Counted from the first letter of the stretch, positions 49,951 to 59,086 are shown. The stretch is 64,000 nt of DNA from JBFWUW01 sp050247075 (GCA_050247075.1 JBFWUW010000020.1:27600-91599), one strand, 5' to 3'. The notes: generated from the letters alone by a model not told the origin. Translations and numbers: made by a program.

Positions 49951-50664
49951 ATGGCCGAGGCGGTTGCATATGTCGCCGATGTCTCGTCCGTGAAGGAGGT
50001 CTCGCTGTTGGGCACGGTCGACCTGGAACTTTGCCGCGCGACACTGCAAGATCAAGGACTCTCTCCCGTTGAAGGCGACGGTCGCGCGCGGATGGTCGTT
50101 AGTGCCACCGACGCCCGTTTTCACGGCATCCGTTTCCGGGAGTGGACCTGCGGACTGTTTGTCCGCCCACCCGACGGCAGCCCCTTTGCAGAAGGCCTGT
50201 ACTTGATCCACGCGTTTAACTCGTTGCGGCTATTCGCCTGGATCGAGCGCAATTGCTTTTCCACGCCGTATTACCACGGCACGATCGAGGCCCAGCCGTC
50301 GCTGCCAGCCGGAATCAGATTGTCGGTGGGCAAGAGGCTGGTCTTTGAAGCCGCCATGTCGTCACGACATTTGGCACGGCAATCGAGCGACAGCCTGACG
50401 CAGACTTGGAGCGGTCCTATCTTCTTGCCGCGGCAGCCGGGCGATCATGGTCCCGGCAAGTGGTTTCAGGCACTGCTTGCGGGGGAGACGCAAACGCATG
50501 CCTTCATGGCCGAGGACCGTCTGACGTTAGATGCCTCATCCTCGGATCTTTTCATGCGTTGGCTGGTGGATTCCAACTTCATGCCGCAAGTATGGTCGAT
50601 TCGGCAAGCAGCCCGCCACGCCAGGTCCAAGACGTTTGCCAGGCAACCGGCACCCGCCGTTTGA
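49951..50664 (+). CDS. Uncharacterised protein (possible acetoacetate-decarboxylase-like or DUF2071-like fold)
   Basis: The protein has 237 residues from the ATG at 49951, preceded by AGAGG; an ATG at 49927 is possible. It is beta-rich with a central block, 'FREWTCGLFVRPPDGSPFAEG', 'LFAWIERNCFSTPYYHGTIE' and 'LFMRWLVDSNFMPQVWS'. The 'ER.CF.TPYYHG' segment recalls acetoacetate-decarboxylase-type or DUF2071 proteins, which bind small ketones or acids in a beta-barrel; this is a weak resemblance. Its tight spacing with the carrier-protein gene suggests a linked role. Confidence 0.65.
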   Translation: MAEAVAYVADVSSVKEVSLLGTVDLELCRATLQDQGLSPVEGDGRARMVVSATDARFHGIRFREWTCGLFVRPPDGSPFAEGLYLIHAFNSLRLFAWIERNCFSTPYYHGTIEAQPSLPAGIRLSVGKRLVFEAAMSSRHLARQSSDSLTQTWSGPIFLPRQPGDHGPGKWFQALLAGETQTHAFMAEDRLTLDASSSDLFMRWLVDSNFMPQVWSIRQAARHARSKTFARQPAPAV

Positions 50665-50752
50665 CTCACGCCCCGGCGCATGCTGGAATATCGCCTGAAT
50701 AAATAGTCTCGGAGGGTCCTACCGTATTCGGCGTTTTCTTGGAGCTACTTTC

Positions 50753-51661
50753 TTGTCTGCTTCGCATCCGATTCGCGGCGTGTTGCCAGTATTTCAAACA
50801 CCGTTTTTGGAAGATGAGTCAATCGACTTCGGCACGCTCCAGCGTGAGGTTGAATGGCTGTACGACCGCGGTGCCGATGGCATTGTGATGGCGATGGTTT
50901 CAGAGACTCTGCGGCTCTCCAGCGAGGAGCGCGAGCAATTGGCCGCCGCCGCCTGCCGCTTTGGATGCGATCGCGGCGCGGTTGTGATCAGCGTGGGGGC
51001 CGAAAGCAGCCGGCTGGCCGAGCGATACTCGCGGCAAGCCGAAGCCGCCGGCGCGCATGCCGTCATGGCCATTCCGCCCGTTTCCGTGGGCCTGGCGGAT
51101 GATGAACTGCTGCGGTACTACGAACGGATCATTCGCTGCCTGAACATTCCCGTGATCGTGCAAGACGCCAGCGGGTACGTCGGCCGGCCGATGTCGATCG
51201 ACCTGCAAGCTCGGCTGCTAAAAGAGTTTGGCGACCGTGTGCGTTATAAGCCAGAAGCCAACCCCATCGGCCCGCGATTGACGGCGCTGCGGCAAGCGAC
51301 CGGCGGCCAGGCCCAGGTGTTCGAAGGTACCGGTGGCATTGCTTTGGTGGAAAGCCACGCCCGCGGCATTGTGGGGACAATGCCCGGCGCTGAAATGATC
51401 GACGGGCTGGTGGCCTTGTGGCGTGCCTTGGAGGCCGGCGACTCGCGGCGTGTCGAACGGCTGGCCCCCCTGGTGGCGATCATCGTATCGCTGCAAACCA
51501 GTCTGGACGCCTTCCTGGCCGTGGAAAAGTATCTGCTGCGGAAGCAGGGCATCTTTTCCAACGAACATGTCCGCGGCCCGCGCGGCTATGCCTTGGACGA
51601 TATTACCCGCCAGCAAGTCGACCGCTGGTTTAGCCTGCTGCAAGCAGTCCTGGCGGAGTGA
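50753..51661 (+). CDS. DapA/N-acetylneuraminate-lyase family aldolase
   Basis: The 302-residue protein starts at a TTG (50753) with GGAG 8 nt upstream. It is a TIM-barrel class I aldolase with Tyr142 in 'QDASGYVGRP' and Schiff-base Lys166 in 'VRYKPEANPIG'. The substrate loop that reads GTTGE in dihydrodipicolinate synthase is 'MVSETLRLS' here. It therefore probably acts on another 2-keto acid, such as a sugar acid or hydroxyproline-derived compound. No lysine-pathway neighbours are seen. Confidence 0.85.
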   Translation: MSASHPIRGVLPVFQTPFLEDESIDFGTLQREVEWLYDRGADGIVMAMVSETLRLSSEEREQLAAAACRFGCDRGAVVISVGAESSRLAERYSRQAEAAGAHAVMAIPPVSVGLADDELLRYYERIIRCLNIPVIVQDASGYVGRPMSIDLQARLLKEFGDRVRYKPEANPIGPRLTALRQATGGQAQVFEGTGGIALVESHARGIVGTMPGAEMIDGLVALWRALEAGDSRRVERLAPLVAIIVSLQTSLDAFLAVEKYLLRKQGIFSNEHVRGPRGYALDDITRQQVDRWFSLLQAVLAE

Positions 51662-51724
51662 TGCGGACGACTCCGCGAGACAATTTGCGGTAAGCCGCGA
51701 CTGCCGCTGAAGTAACTCCGCCCG

Positions 51725-51730
51725 TATAAT
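51725..51730 (+). promoter_or_regulatory. -10 box (TATAAT) of the helicase gene
   Basis: An exact TATAAT lies 50 bp before the chosen TTG start. Transcription would start near 51737, leaving about 40 nt of leader that includes the GGAGG at 51764-51768. The -35 region is weak ('ctgccg'). Confidence 0.45.
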
Positions 51731-51775
51731 AAGGCGAAGGGCATGCAATACAACTACTCGCACGGAGGACAACGG

Positions 51776-54118
51776 TTGACCGACTTGCTGGCCGATCTTA
51801 CCGACGCGCAGCGGCAAGCCGTTGAGCACACCGACGGGGCACTGCTGATTCTGGCGGGGCCTGGCAGCGGCAAGACGCGGGTGATTACGCACCGCATTGC
51901 CTGGATGCTGCGGCAGGGGATTCGGCCCGAGTCGATCTTGGCGCTTACCTTTACCAACAAGGCCGCCGAGGAAATGCGCTCCCGCGTGGCCAATCTGGCG
52001 CCAGGGCGGAACGTATGGATGAGCACGTTCCACCGCTTCTGTGCGCGTTCTCTGCGGCAGTACGCCGAGCATGTCGGGCTGGAGCCAAATTTCGCCATCT
52101 ACGATACCAGTGACAGCCGCACGCTGCTGAGGCAGGCGATGGTCTTCCTGAAGCTGGAGGACTCGCGCTTTAGCAGCGACCAGATCGCCGCTGGAATCAG
52201 TTGGGCCAAGAACAACCTGATCTCGGCCCAGGACTACAAGCCCGATTTCGGCAATCCGCTAGGTGCCGTGGTGGCGCAGACCTACCCCCTTTACCAGGCC
52301 AGGCTGCTCAAGGCTAACGCCGTGGACTTCGACGACCTGCTATTGCATACGGCCACGCTGTTGCGGGAGAACCCCGAACTGCGAAGCAGGCTGGATATGC
52401 GGTACCGCTACATCATGGTCGATGAGTACCAGGACACCAATCTGGCGCAATACACCATTGTGCGGGGCCTGTCGATCGACCAGCCCAACTTGGCCGTGAC
52501 GGGCGACCCCGACCAGTCGATCTACGGTTGGCGCGGCGCGAACCTGCGCAACATCCTCGACTTTGAGAATGACTATCCGCACGTCCATGTGGTGCGGTTG
52601 GAGCAAAACTATCGCAGCACCAAACGCATTTTGCGGGCCGCCGGCCAACTGATCGGCAACAACCGCAAGCGGAAGGTTAAGGAACTCTACACCGAGAACA
52701 GCGAAGGCCCGCCGGTGCGGCTGACGCGGCATGCCACGCAGCAGACCGAGTCCGAGGCGATCGCCGCCCGTATCGCCGGAGAGATAAGGGCCGGCAGGCG
52801 GCGGCCTCGCGATTTCGCCATTTTTTACCGGACGAACGCCCTGTCGCGTGTGGTTGAGTACGGGCTGCGCGACCTGGGCATTCCGTACCAGATGATCAAC
52901 GGAGTGGAGTTTTATCAACGGAAAGAGATCAAAGATGTGCTGTCGTACCTGGCACTGCTGAACAATCCCCGCAACGAGGTGGCCTTGCTGCGGATTATCA
53001 ATACGCCGGCGCGGGCGATTGGCAAGACGACCATCGAGCGCCTGCAAGGTTTTGCCGTGGACCAAAAGTGTTCGCTGCTAGAGGCTGCCCGGCAGAGCGG
53101 AGTGGTGCCTGGGGTGACGGGCCGGTCGGCGGTGGCGGTGGCCAAATTCGTGGCCCTGATCGACCGGCTGATGCTGTTGTCGGTGAGGCCGGTCGAAGAG
53201 GTGCTGTTTCATGTGCTGACCGAGTCGGGCTACGAGGATGCGTTGCGCAATTCCAATGCCGAGGAAGACCAGGAGCGGCTGGCCAACATTCAAGAGCTGC
53301 TCTCGGCGGCCCGGCAATTTGACGAGCGCAACCCCGGCCTGGGCCATCTGGAGGAGTTCTTGGAAGAGACCTCGCTGGTGAACGACACCGACGAATGGGA
53401 AGCCAACGGCGACCGCGTGACGTTGATGACGCTGCATGCCTCGAAGGGGCTGGAATTCCCGGTGGTGTTTATCATGGCCGTGGAGCAAGGACTACTGCCG
53501 CACGAACGGAGCAAGGAAGACCCCGACCAACTGGAGGAAGAACGCCGACTGCTGTTCGTGGGCATGACGCGGGCTCGCGAGGAACTGCATCTCAGCCATG
53601 CCCAACAGCGAGAATTTCGCGGGCGTCGCGATTGGGCCGTTCCCAGCCAGTTTTTGTTTGAACTGCCGCGCGAGGAAATGACACAAGAGGACGAATTGGG
53701 CGGCGCACGGTTGGCCGAGGCCATGGACGAAGCCAGCCAGATTTCACCCGGCGGAGCGGACGACCTGCCGGTATGGAGCCGGCCAGGAGATATTTCCCAT
53801 TCATCTGGCGTAAACTTGCCCTGCAGTCGCGAACCTCAGGCCCCAGCCAGTGGCACGCCGGCGTCCTTGCCAGGCTTGGCGGCGCTGACGACGGCCGCCG
53901 AATTGCATGCCGAACAAAGTTCATCCTTTGCCGCCAGCCAGCATGATGAGTTCCGCGTCGGCACGATTGTCCGCCACACCGAGTTTGGATTGGGCAAGAT
54001 TGTTTCGCTCAGCGGCGGCGGTGCCCGGCGCTGCGCTACCGTGGCCTTCGCCTCACAAGCTGGTCAACGAACCTTTGTGCTGGCCAGCGCGCCATTGCAA
54101 GCCATGCGCCCGGGCTGA
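51776..54118 (+). CDS. pcrA: UvrD/PcrA-type superfamily 1 DNA helicase
   Basis: The start at TTG 51776 is preferred because GGAGG lies exactly 7 nt upstream and the protein then opens 'TDLLADLTDAQRQAVEH' like other UvrD/PcrA. An ATG at 51743 would lie only 12 bp from the -10 box. It has 780 residues. Motif I is 'LAGPGSGKTRVI', motif Ia 'LTFTNKAAEEM', motif II 'VDEYQDTN', motif III 'VTGDPDQSIYGWRGA', motif IV 'RLEQNYRST', motif V 'LMTLHASKGLEFPVVF' and motif VI 'LLFVGMTRAREEL'. The C-terminal 'VGTIVRHTEFGLGKIVS' is the PcrA Tudor-like RNA-polymerase-binding patch. It acts in repair and in resolving transcription-replication conflicts. Confidence 0.95.
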   Translation: MTDLLADLTDAQRQAVEHTDGALLILAGPGSGKTRVITHRIAWMLRQGIRPESILALTFTNKAAEEMRSRVANLAPGRNVWMSTFHRFCARSLRQYAEHVGLEPNFAIYDTSDSRTLLRQAMVFLKLEDSRFSSDQIAAGISWAKNNLISAQDYKPDFGNPLGAVVAQTYPLYQARLLKANAVDFDDLLLHTATLLRENPELRSRLDMRYRYIMVDEYQDTNLAQYTIVRGLSIDQPNLAVTGDPDQSIYGWRGANLRNILDFENDYPHVHVVRLEQNYRSTKRILRAAGQLIGNNRKRKVKELYTENSEGPPVRLTRHATQQTESEAIAARIAGEIRAGRRRPRDFAIFYRTNALSRVVEYGLRDLGIPYQMINGVEFYQRKEIKDVLSYLALLNNPRNEVALLRIINTPARAIGKTTIERLQGFAVDQKCSLLEAARQSGVVPGVTGRSAVAVAKFVALIDRLMLLSVRPVEEVLFHVLTESGYEDALRNSNAEEDQERLANIQELLSAARQFDERNPGLGHLEEFLEETSLVNDTDEWEANGDRVTLMTLHASKGLEFPVVFIMAVEQGLLPHERSKEDPDQLEEERRLLFVGMTRAREELHLSHAQQREFRGRRDWAVPSQFLFELPREEMTQEDELGGARLAEAMDEASQISPGGADDLPVWSRPGDISHSSGVNLPCSREPQAPASGTPASLPGLAALTTAAELHAEQSSSFAASQHDEFRVGTIVRHTEFGLGKIVSLSGGGARRCATVAFASQAGQRTFVLASAPLQAMRPG

Positions 54119-54165
54119 GGCTTGGAGAGAAGGCGGAACGCATCAAATACCGGTGCCAATCAAAG

Positions 54166-54201
54166 AAGCGAGCCTCTGGCAATGATGCCAGAGGCTCGCT
54201 T
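54166..54201. terminator. Bidirectional terminator with a 16-bp perfect stem
   Basis: AAGCGAGCCTCTGGCA (54166-54181) and TGCCAGAGGCTCGCTT (54186-54201) pair without mismatch around 'atga'. It lies midway between the convergent helicase and MORN-type genes. T-runs are weak on both sides, but the stem is very stable. Confidence 0.75.
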
Positions 54202-54232
54202 GGTCGTTAAATTTCTTCAACGTAACGGCGGT

Positions 54233-55426
54233 CTAGCGAAACGCAGGGATTCGCAAACGGCCAATTCTGGCGGTGGATTCCTCGGACGATTCGCCATCGG
54301 CGGTGACCGGGGGAGCTTCCTCGTACTCTTCGGCCTGGAAATACTCGTCCTCGGCCGGTGCTTCGGAGAGTTGCCGCGTCTCCACGTTCAGCAGCACGCC
54401 ATCTTCGGCCCAGGTGGTCCAGCGATCGACTTGCTGGCCGGCGATGTACGAGCCTTCCATTTGCTTCTGGCCATTCTGGTGCCAGAAGACCCATTTGCCA
54501 GTGGGGGCATTATCCAAGAACCGGCCTTCGCAGAACTTTTGACCGTTAGCATACCACCAGGTCCACAAGCCGCTCTTCTCGTCCACACCCGCATCGGCCG
54601 CGTTGGCGTACACAATGTTGGCGTTCCACCAATCGTACTTGGATTCAACGGGTTGCTTGGCGAACAGCGTGTCCCCTTCCACCCGCTTCTTGCCCGGAGC
54701 GTGCCAATACGTTGTCTTGGCCAGGCGGCGGCCGTTGATAAAGGTCTCGTCCTCGGTCAGTTGGTCCTTCATGTTCCAGGCCAGCAACTTGCCGTTGATG
54801 ACGCCGTTTTGGTAGTCAACCTCGCGGGCCCGCTGTCCATTGGGATACATCCAGACCGACTTGCCGTGCCGTTGGCCATGTTCGAACCGCCAAATGCTGA
54901 CCTTCAGGCGGCGGGCGTCGTACACGGTCCAGGTGCCGTGCAGTTGGCCATCGTATAACTGCACTTCCGAGACAAACGGCTTCTGAAACAGCTTATGAAC
55001 TTGCGTGTCCAGCAGTGACCCTTCGTTTGGTTCGTACCATCGAACCCAGGTGCCGTGATGCCGGCCCAGGTAGTACTCGCCGGCACCAGTCTTTTGGCCG
55101 GTCTGGCTGTATTGCACAAACGCGCCATGGTTGACGTAGTTGCCGTCGGCATCCTGGGTCACGTACCGCTGGACGCGGATATTGCCATTGGGATACCGCT
55201 CTTGGATCAGCTCTTGACGCGGCTTTTCGTCCGTATCCTGGGCGTCGTCGATGTCATCGGATTCGGCGGCCGCCGTCTCGACCTGTTCGATACGGGTTTG
55301 CGCGTTGAGCACACCACCCGGTCCCAGACGACGGGCCGTGGGGGGGGCAGCATCGGCCAGAGACCACCCTGCTAATGCCAGACCGAGGGCCAGCCCGGCC
55401 GTCTTCTTGGAGAGTATCTTGAACAT
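54233..55426 (-). CDS. Secreted MORN-2/YwqK-type repeat protein
   Basis: The start at 55426 has AGGAGG upstream; 397 residues result. A signal peptide (about 1-27: 'TAGLALGLALAGWSLADA') and an acidic linker precede a run of YwqK/MORN-2 repeats with the pattern 'G...G.W..W..NG...': 'YPNGNIRVQRYV', 'HHGTWVRWYEPN', 'YPNGQRAREVDYQNG', 'GLWTWWYANGQKFCEGRF' and 'GKWVFWHQNGQKQMEGSY'. The C-terminus is Glu-rich. YwqK in Bacillus is an antitoxin, but these repeats are used widely; no toxin gene is adjacent, so a structural exported role is more likely. Confidence 0.82.
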   Translation of the reverse strand: MFKILSKKTAGLALGLALAGWSLADAAPPTARRLGPGGVLNAQTRIEQVETAAAESDDIDDAQDTDEKPRQELIQERYPNGNIRVQRYVTQDADGNYVNHGAFVQYSQTGQKTGAGEYYLGRHHGTWVRWYEPNEGSLLDTQVHKLFQKPFVSEVQLYDGQLHGTWTVYDARRLKVSIWRFEHGQRHGKSVWMYPNGQRAREVDYQNGVINGKLLAWNMKDQLTEDETFINGRRLAKTTYWHAPGKKRVEGDTLFAKQPVESKYDWWNANIVYANAADAGVDEKSGLWTWWYANGQKFCEGRFLDNAPTGKWVFWHQNGQKQMEGSYIAGQQVDRWTTWAEDGVLLNVETRQLSEAPAEDEYFQAEEYEEAPPVTADGESSEESTARIGRLRIPAFR

Positions 55427-55921
55427 GACTGAGCCTCCTGCTCTTGTCGAAATTGTTCCGTATCCGGCCCCTTCCGAACGGAAACAGCCGTGCCCGATTG
55501 GTGCATCAACTAGGGATTGCCTTGCTGTTGCCGCCGCATCAGGTCGCCCGGCGATCATCCTCACGCCGTGCTATCACTACCTTCGGCATAGGCGTTACAG
55601 TCGGGTCAGAATTGTTCGCTGCCGCGGCAGAACTGTTACGGACGGCAAATCCTAACAATCCGGCAAGGCCGCGTCGATCCGATTAACGATATCGGATGGC
55701 ACCGGATGGCCAGGCAGCCCATGTGCAGACATCATTGCGTAAACTTAATGAGCAAAGCATGTTACGCATGCATATCGGCATGAAGCAACCCAAACGGAGA
55801 GCCAAAACCGGCGTTGAGCCAGGAGAGAGGTTTTCGTACTGTACGGCGGATTGGCCCTGGTAATGTCGCTGGAAGTGGCTGGCCAATTCATTTCCCCAGA
55901 CCGTCACGGGATGCACGGACC
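55427..55921. other. 495-bp non-coding spacer between divergent genes
   Basis: It separates the MORN-type gene (minus) from the GlmU-like gene (plus) and probably contains both promoters. A 7-bp inverted repeat ATCCGAT/ATCGGAT (55677-55683, 55691-55697) is the only structure noted. No gene or RNA is recognised. Confidence 0.5.
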
Positions 55922-57160
55922 ATGAGCGTGATCTTGTTCGAGGACAACCTCGTTCCGCAGTTGTCGCCCATCACCATCGGGCGGCCCGCCTTTCAGATCA
56001 GTTGCGGCAGCTACCGGCTGGTCGATATTGCCACGCGGTTGGGCCAAGGGGTTGATTGGATCGTTCGTCCGCATCTGCGGAGTGTGTTGCAGGCCGACCA
56101 CGCGGCGTTCCCTTGGACACCCGTGCGGCCGGGCGGTGCCACACTGCTGGTCAATGCGCGGCTTGTTCCGTCGGTCGTGGTGGCGGGCCGCTTGCAGGCT
56201 ATGCTGGAAGCGGGGCAGCCCAGCCTGGTCCGCACGGGCGACCATATCGCGGCGGCGTTGTTGCCCGCCGGCGCGGCACCGCCGGCCAGCGATCTGGAAC
56301 CACACGAACTAGAATTGTATCTGCGGCACTTTCCCATGCAGTCGCGAGAATTGGATCTGCCGTTGTTTGAATACCCGCACGATATTCTGCGGCACCACTT
56401 ATTGACGCTTAACGACAACCTGGCCCACCGCCTGGCGACCGGCACTTACCAGGAAGTCGCCGATGGCGTATTTGTGGCACCTGGCGCACGGCTGGGGCAA
56501 TACGTCACCACCGATACCAAGGCCGGTCCCGTAGTGTTGGAAGCCGACGCCGCCATTGGCCCGTACTGTTTTTTGCGTGGGCCGGCCCATTTGGGACCGC
56601 GCGCCCGCGTGAACGAACATTCCGCGATTAAAGACCATGTGGCGCTGGGGCACACCACCAAAATCGGCGGCGAGGTCGAGGCTTCGATCATCGAACCCTA
56701 CTCGAACAAGCAGCATCACGGATTCATCGGCCATAGCTACCTGGGGAGTTGGATCAACCTGGGGGCCGGTACTTGCAACAGCGATCTCAAAAACACCTAC
56801 GGCCAGGTGAACATGCAATACCACGGCCGCAAGGTAGCCACCGGCATGCAGTTCTTGGGATGCATTATGGGCGACTATGCCAAGAGCGCCATTAACACCG
56901 GCATCTTCACCGGCAAGACGGTAGGGGCCTGCAGCATGTTGTACGGTTTCGTCACCACCAATGTTCCCAGCTTCGTGAACTACGCGCGGCTGTTCGACCA
57001 GGTGACGGAAGCCCCCGTGGAAGTCATGGTGGCCACGCAGGCCCGCATGTTCGCTCGCCGAAGCGTGGTACAGCGTCCTTGCGACATGCAGCTCTTGCAC
57101 GACATGTACGCGCTGACCAGCCACGAACGGCAGTTGGCGGGTGAACCACTGGCGTTTTGA
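55922..57160 (+). CDS. GlmU-like putative sugar nucleotidyltransferase
   Basis: The protein has 412 residues from the ATG at 55922. The N-terminal domain ('GRPAFQISCGSYRLVDIATRL') is a diverged nucleotidyltransferase-like region without the classic LxxGxGTRM loop. A left-handed beta-helix follows from about 185: 'VFVAPGARLGQYVTTD', 'AAIGPYCFLRGPAHLGPRARV', 'IGHSYLGSWINLGAGTCNSDL' and 'TGIFTGKTVGACSMLYG'. This is the architecture of the putative sugar nucleotidyltransferase group related to GlmU (TIGR03991-like, from memory). It would make or modify an NDP-sugar. The gene stands alone between divergent and convergent neighbours. Confidence 0.85.
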   Translation: MSVILFEDNLVPQLSPITIGRPAFQISCGSYRLVDIATRLGQGVDWIVRPHLRSVLQADHAAFPWTPVRPGGATLLVNARLVPSVVVAGRLQAMLEAGQPSLVRTGDHIAAALLPAGAAPPASDLEPHELELYLRHFPMQSRELDLPLFEYPHDILRHHLLTLNDNLAHRLATGTYQEVADGVFVAPGARLGQYVTTDTKAGPVVLEADAAIGPYCFLRGPAHLGPRARVNEHSAIKDHVALGHTTKIGGEVEASIIEPYSNKQHHGFIGHSYLGSWINLGAGTCNSDLKNTYGQVNMQYHGRKVATGMQFLGCIMGDYAKSAINTGIFTGKTVGACSMLYGFVTTNVPSFVNYARLFDQVTEAPVEVMVATQARMFARRSVVQRPCDMQLLHDMYALTSHERQLAGEPLAF

Positions 57161-57187
57161 TCCCGGCCAGGAAAAAGGGCGACGCTT

Positions 57188-57217
57188 CCGTGGCGTGGGC
57201 TAAATCCCACACCACGG
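57188..57217. terminator. Hairpin between the convergent GlmU-like and rph genes
   Basis: CCGTGGcGTGGG (57188-57199) pairs with CCCACaCCACGG (57206-57217) apart from one mismatch, with a 6-nt loop. Its position 8 bp before the rph stop region and after the GlmU-like stop fits a bidirectional terminator; no clean T-run is present. Confidence 0.5.
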
Positions 57218-57224
57218 CGAGGCC

Positions 57225-57953
57225 TTATTTGAACGGCCAGTCCTTGCCGAGGGCGGCCCGTTGTTCGTCGCGCAAACGGCCAATGCCGCCGCGGGCCAAT
57301 TTGAGCAGGGACGCCAGTTCTTTCTCGCTAAACGTCGCTTCCTCGCCCGTCCCTTGGATCTCGACAAACCGGCCGTTGCCGGTCAGCACTACGTTCATAT
57401 CGACTTCCGCCGCCACGTCCTCGCGATAATCCAGGTCAAGCAGCGGTTTGCCCTGCACCATGCCCACGCTAATCGCCGTGACGCTATCGCACAGCGGGTA
57501 TTGCGCCGGGTTGGGCAGATCGCGAATGGACTTGATGGCATCGACCAGGGCGATGAACGCGCCGGTGATACTGGCGGTGCGCGTGCCGCCGTCGGCTTCC
57601 AGTACGTCGCAGTCAATGGCGATGGTCCGCTTACCGAGCGCGTCGAGGTCGATGATGGCCCGCAAGCTGCGGCCGATCAACCGCTGAATCTCGGTAGTGC
57701 GGCCGTCGATCTTGCCGCCGCGGTCGCGCGGCTTGCGGGGCTGCGTGCTGCCTGGCAGCATGTTGTACTCCGCCGTGACCCAGCCGCGGTTCTGGTCCTT
57801 CATCCAGGGGGGCACGCTTTCCTCGACACTGGCCGTGCAGAGGACCGTGGTTCCGCCGGCTGAAAACAGCACGCTCCCCGCCGCGGCCTTGGTATATCTG
57901 CGCTTGATACGGATAGGGCGCAGTTCGTCGTTCTTTCGGCCGTCGTGTCGCAT
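57225..57953 (-). CDS. rph: Ribonuclease PH
   Basis: The 242-residue phosphorolytic 3'-5' exoribonuclease trims tRNA 3' ends. It has the RNase PH fold start 'MRHDGRKNDELRPIRIKR', 'VLCTASVEESVPPWMKDQ', 'GWVTAEYNMLPGSTQPRK', 'EIQRLIGRSLRAIIDLDALG' and 'DCDVLEADGGTRTASITGA' (each a known block), and ends 'ELASLLKLARGGIGRL'. The RNase Z-like gene lies 51 bp upstream on the same strand, so both tRNA 3'-processing activities may be co-transcribed. Confidence 0.95.
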   Translation of the reverse strand: MRHDGRKNDELRPIRIKRRYTKAAAGSVLFSAGGTTVLCTASVEESVPPWMKDQNRGWVTAEYNMLPGSTQPRKPRDRGGKIDGRTTEIQRLIGRSLRAIIDLDALGKRTIAIDCDVLEADGGTRTASITGAFIALVDAIKSIRDLPNPAQYPLCDSVTAISVGMVQGKPLLDLDYREDVAAEVDMNVVLTGNGRFVEIQGTGEEATFSEKELASLLKLARGGIGRLRDEQRAALGKDWPFK

Positions 57954-58004
57954 GAGGCTTTCGCTGAGATGAATTGAATGCGGAGGACTGCGCCCGCGGC
58001 CTTG

Positions 58005-58844
58005 TTATAGCCACAGGTGCAGCCGACCCTCGAACATGTCGGGCACGGCCCGTTCGATCGTTTCGCGGATCTGCTTATTGTGATAGCGCGTGCTGAAATG
58101 GCTGGCGATGATCAGCTCGTTCTTGAACCGATCGCGGCGCTGCACGATGTCGTCCAGGTGCATATGGCCGTACTTGTGGATCTTTTCGCGGCGATGGCCC
58201 GGCGCGACAAAGGTCAGCTCGGTAATCAGCACTTCGGCCTCGAACATGGCCGGGCAACTATCAAGGCCCGCCGGCGAGGTATCGCCGGTAAAGGCCAGGA
58301 TGGGTGTGCGGATTTCCTCGGTGATATCGGTCCCCGCCAGCCGCAGATCGCGAATTTGTTCCCCCGGCAGGCCCAGGTATTGTGGCCGCAACTTGCGCTT
58401 GCGGGTCCAAACGACGTAACCCAACGATGGAATTCGATGGGTCGTGGCGGACACGCTCACCACATGGTCGCGCGACAGTTCGATCTCGTCCCCCGGCCTG
58501 GCCGGTCTCAAATCGCAAGGCATCCGCCCGCCATCCAGCCGGGTGAACAGCCGCAGAATTTTTTGCACATGCTCGATGGAGCCTTCTGGCAGATAGATGG
58601 TGGGGGGCTCCATCTTCATCATCCGCCGCCGCGCCACGTATACCGGCAAAGCCGCGATGTGGTCCAGATGCGTGTGCGTCACCAGCCAGGTCGAAGTGGC
58701 CATGAAAGCCCAAGGCTGCGCCCCAAAATCAAAGCCGATCTTGAGTTCGGGAATTCGCCAGTAGGTTTGCACGGCTGCCCGCGAGTACCCCTCAATGGTG
58801 ATCTCTTTGTGCTTGAGCGACTTGACCGGCAGATTCTGCAACAT
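58005..58844 (-). CDS. RNase Z-like metallo-beta-lactamase-fold hydrolase
   Basis: The 279-residue protein has 'LVTHTHLDHIAALPVYV' with His57, His59, Asp61 and His62 (HxHxDH). 'LAFTGDTSP' provides the bridging Asp, 'LITELTFVAPGHRRE' and 'YGHMHLDDI' are late motifs, and 'IASHFSTRYHNKQI' supplies the RNase Z-type His. RNase Z cuts pre-tRNA 3' trailers; closely related family members have other roles, but the position just upstream of rph supports a tRNA-processing role. Confidence 0.83.
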   Translation of the reverse strand: MLQNLPVKSLKHKEITIEGYSRAAVQTYWRIPELKIGFDFGAQPWAFMATSTWLVTHTHLDHIAALPVYVARRRMMKMEPPTIYLPEGSIEHVQKILRLFTRLDGGRMPCDLRPARPGDEIELSRDHVVSVSATTHRIPSLGYVVWTRKRKLRPQYLGLPGEQIRDLRLAGTDITEEIRTPILAFTGDTSPAGLDSCPAMFEAEVLITELTFVAPGHRREKIHKYGHMHLDDIVQRRDRFKNELIIASHFSTRYHNKQIRETIERAVPDMFEGRLHLWL

Positions 58845-58980
58845 CGAAATTCCACAATAACGAGCATGGCGGCACCGCCCCGGGCCTGGGGCAGCCCGCG
58901 GCGGGGCAAGTCCGTCAGTTTAGAAGAGTTACTATCCAGGACAACCGCCCCGCGGCAAAAGTTCATCGTTGGCAATCGCG

Positions 58981-59000
58981 GGCGGCGATTCCATCGCCGC
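58981..59000 (+). repeat. Solitary copy of the dispersed palindromic element before sucC
   Basis: The exact core GGCGATTCCATCGCC (58984-58998) lies between the divergent RNase Z-like and sucC genes, about 60 bp upstream of the sucC promoter. Flanks differ from the consensus. Confidence 0.6.
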
Positions 59001-59056
59001 TGCCTGGAAGAGTCGTCGCCCGCCGGCTGCAATCCGCCGCGATCACTTTCGGCCCG

Positions 59057-59086
59057 TTGACCCTGTAGCGCATGCAGTCCTATAAT
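59057..59086 (+). promoter_or_regulatory. Sigma-70-type promoter of sucCD
   Basis: TTGACC (59057-59062), an 18-bp spacer and an exact TATAAT (59081-59086) form the best promoter in the window. Transcription would start near 59093, 36 nt before the sucC ATG. Confidence 0.65.
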
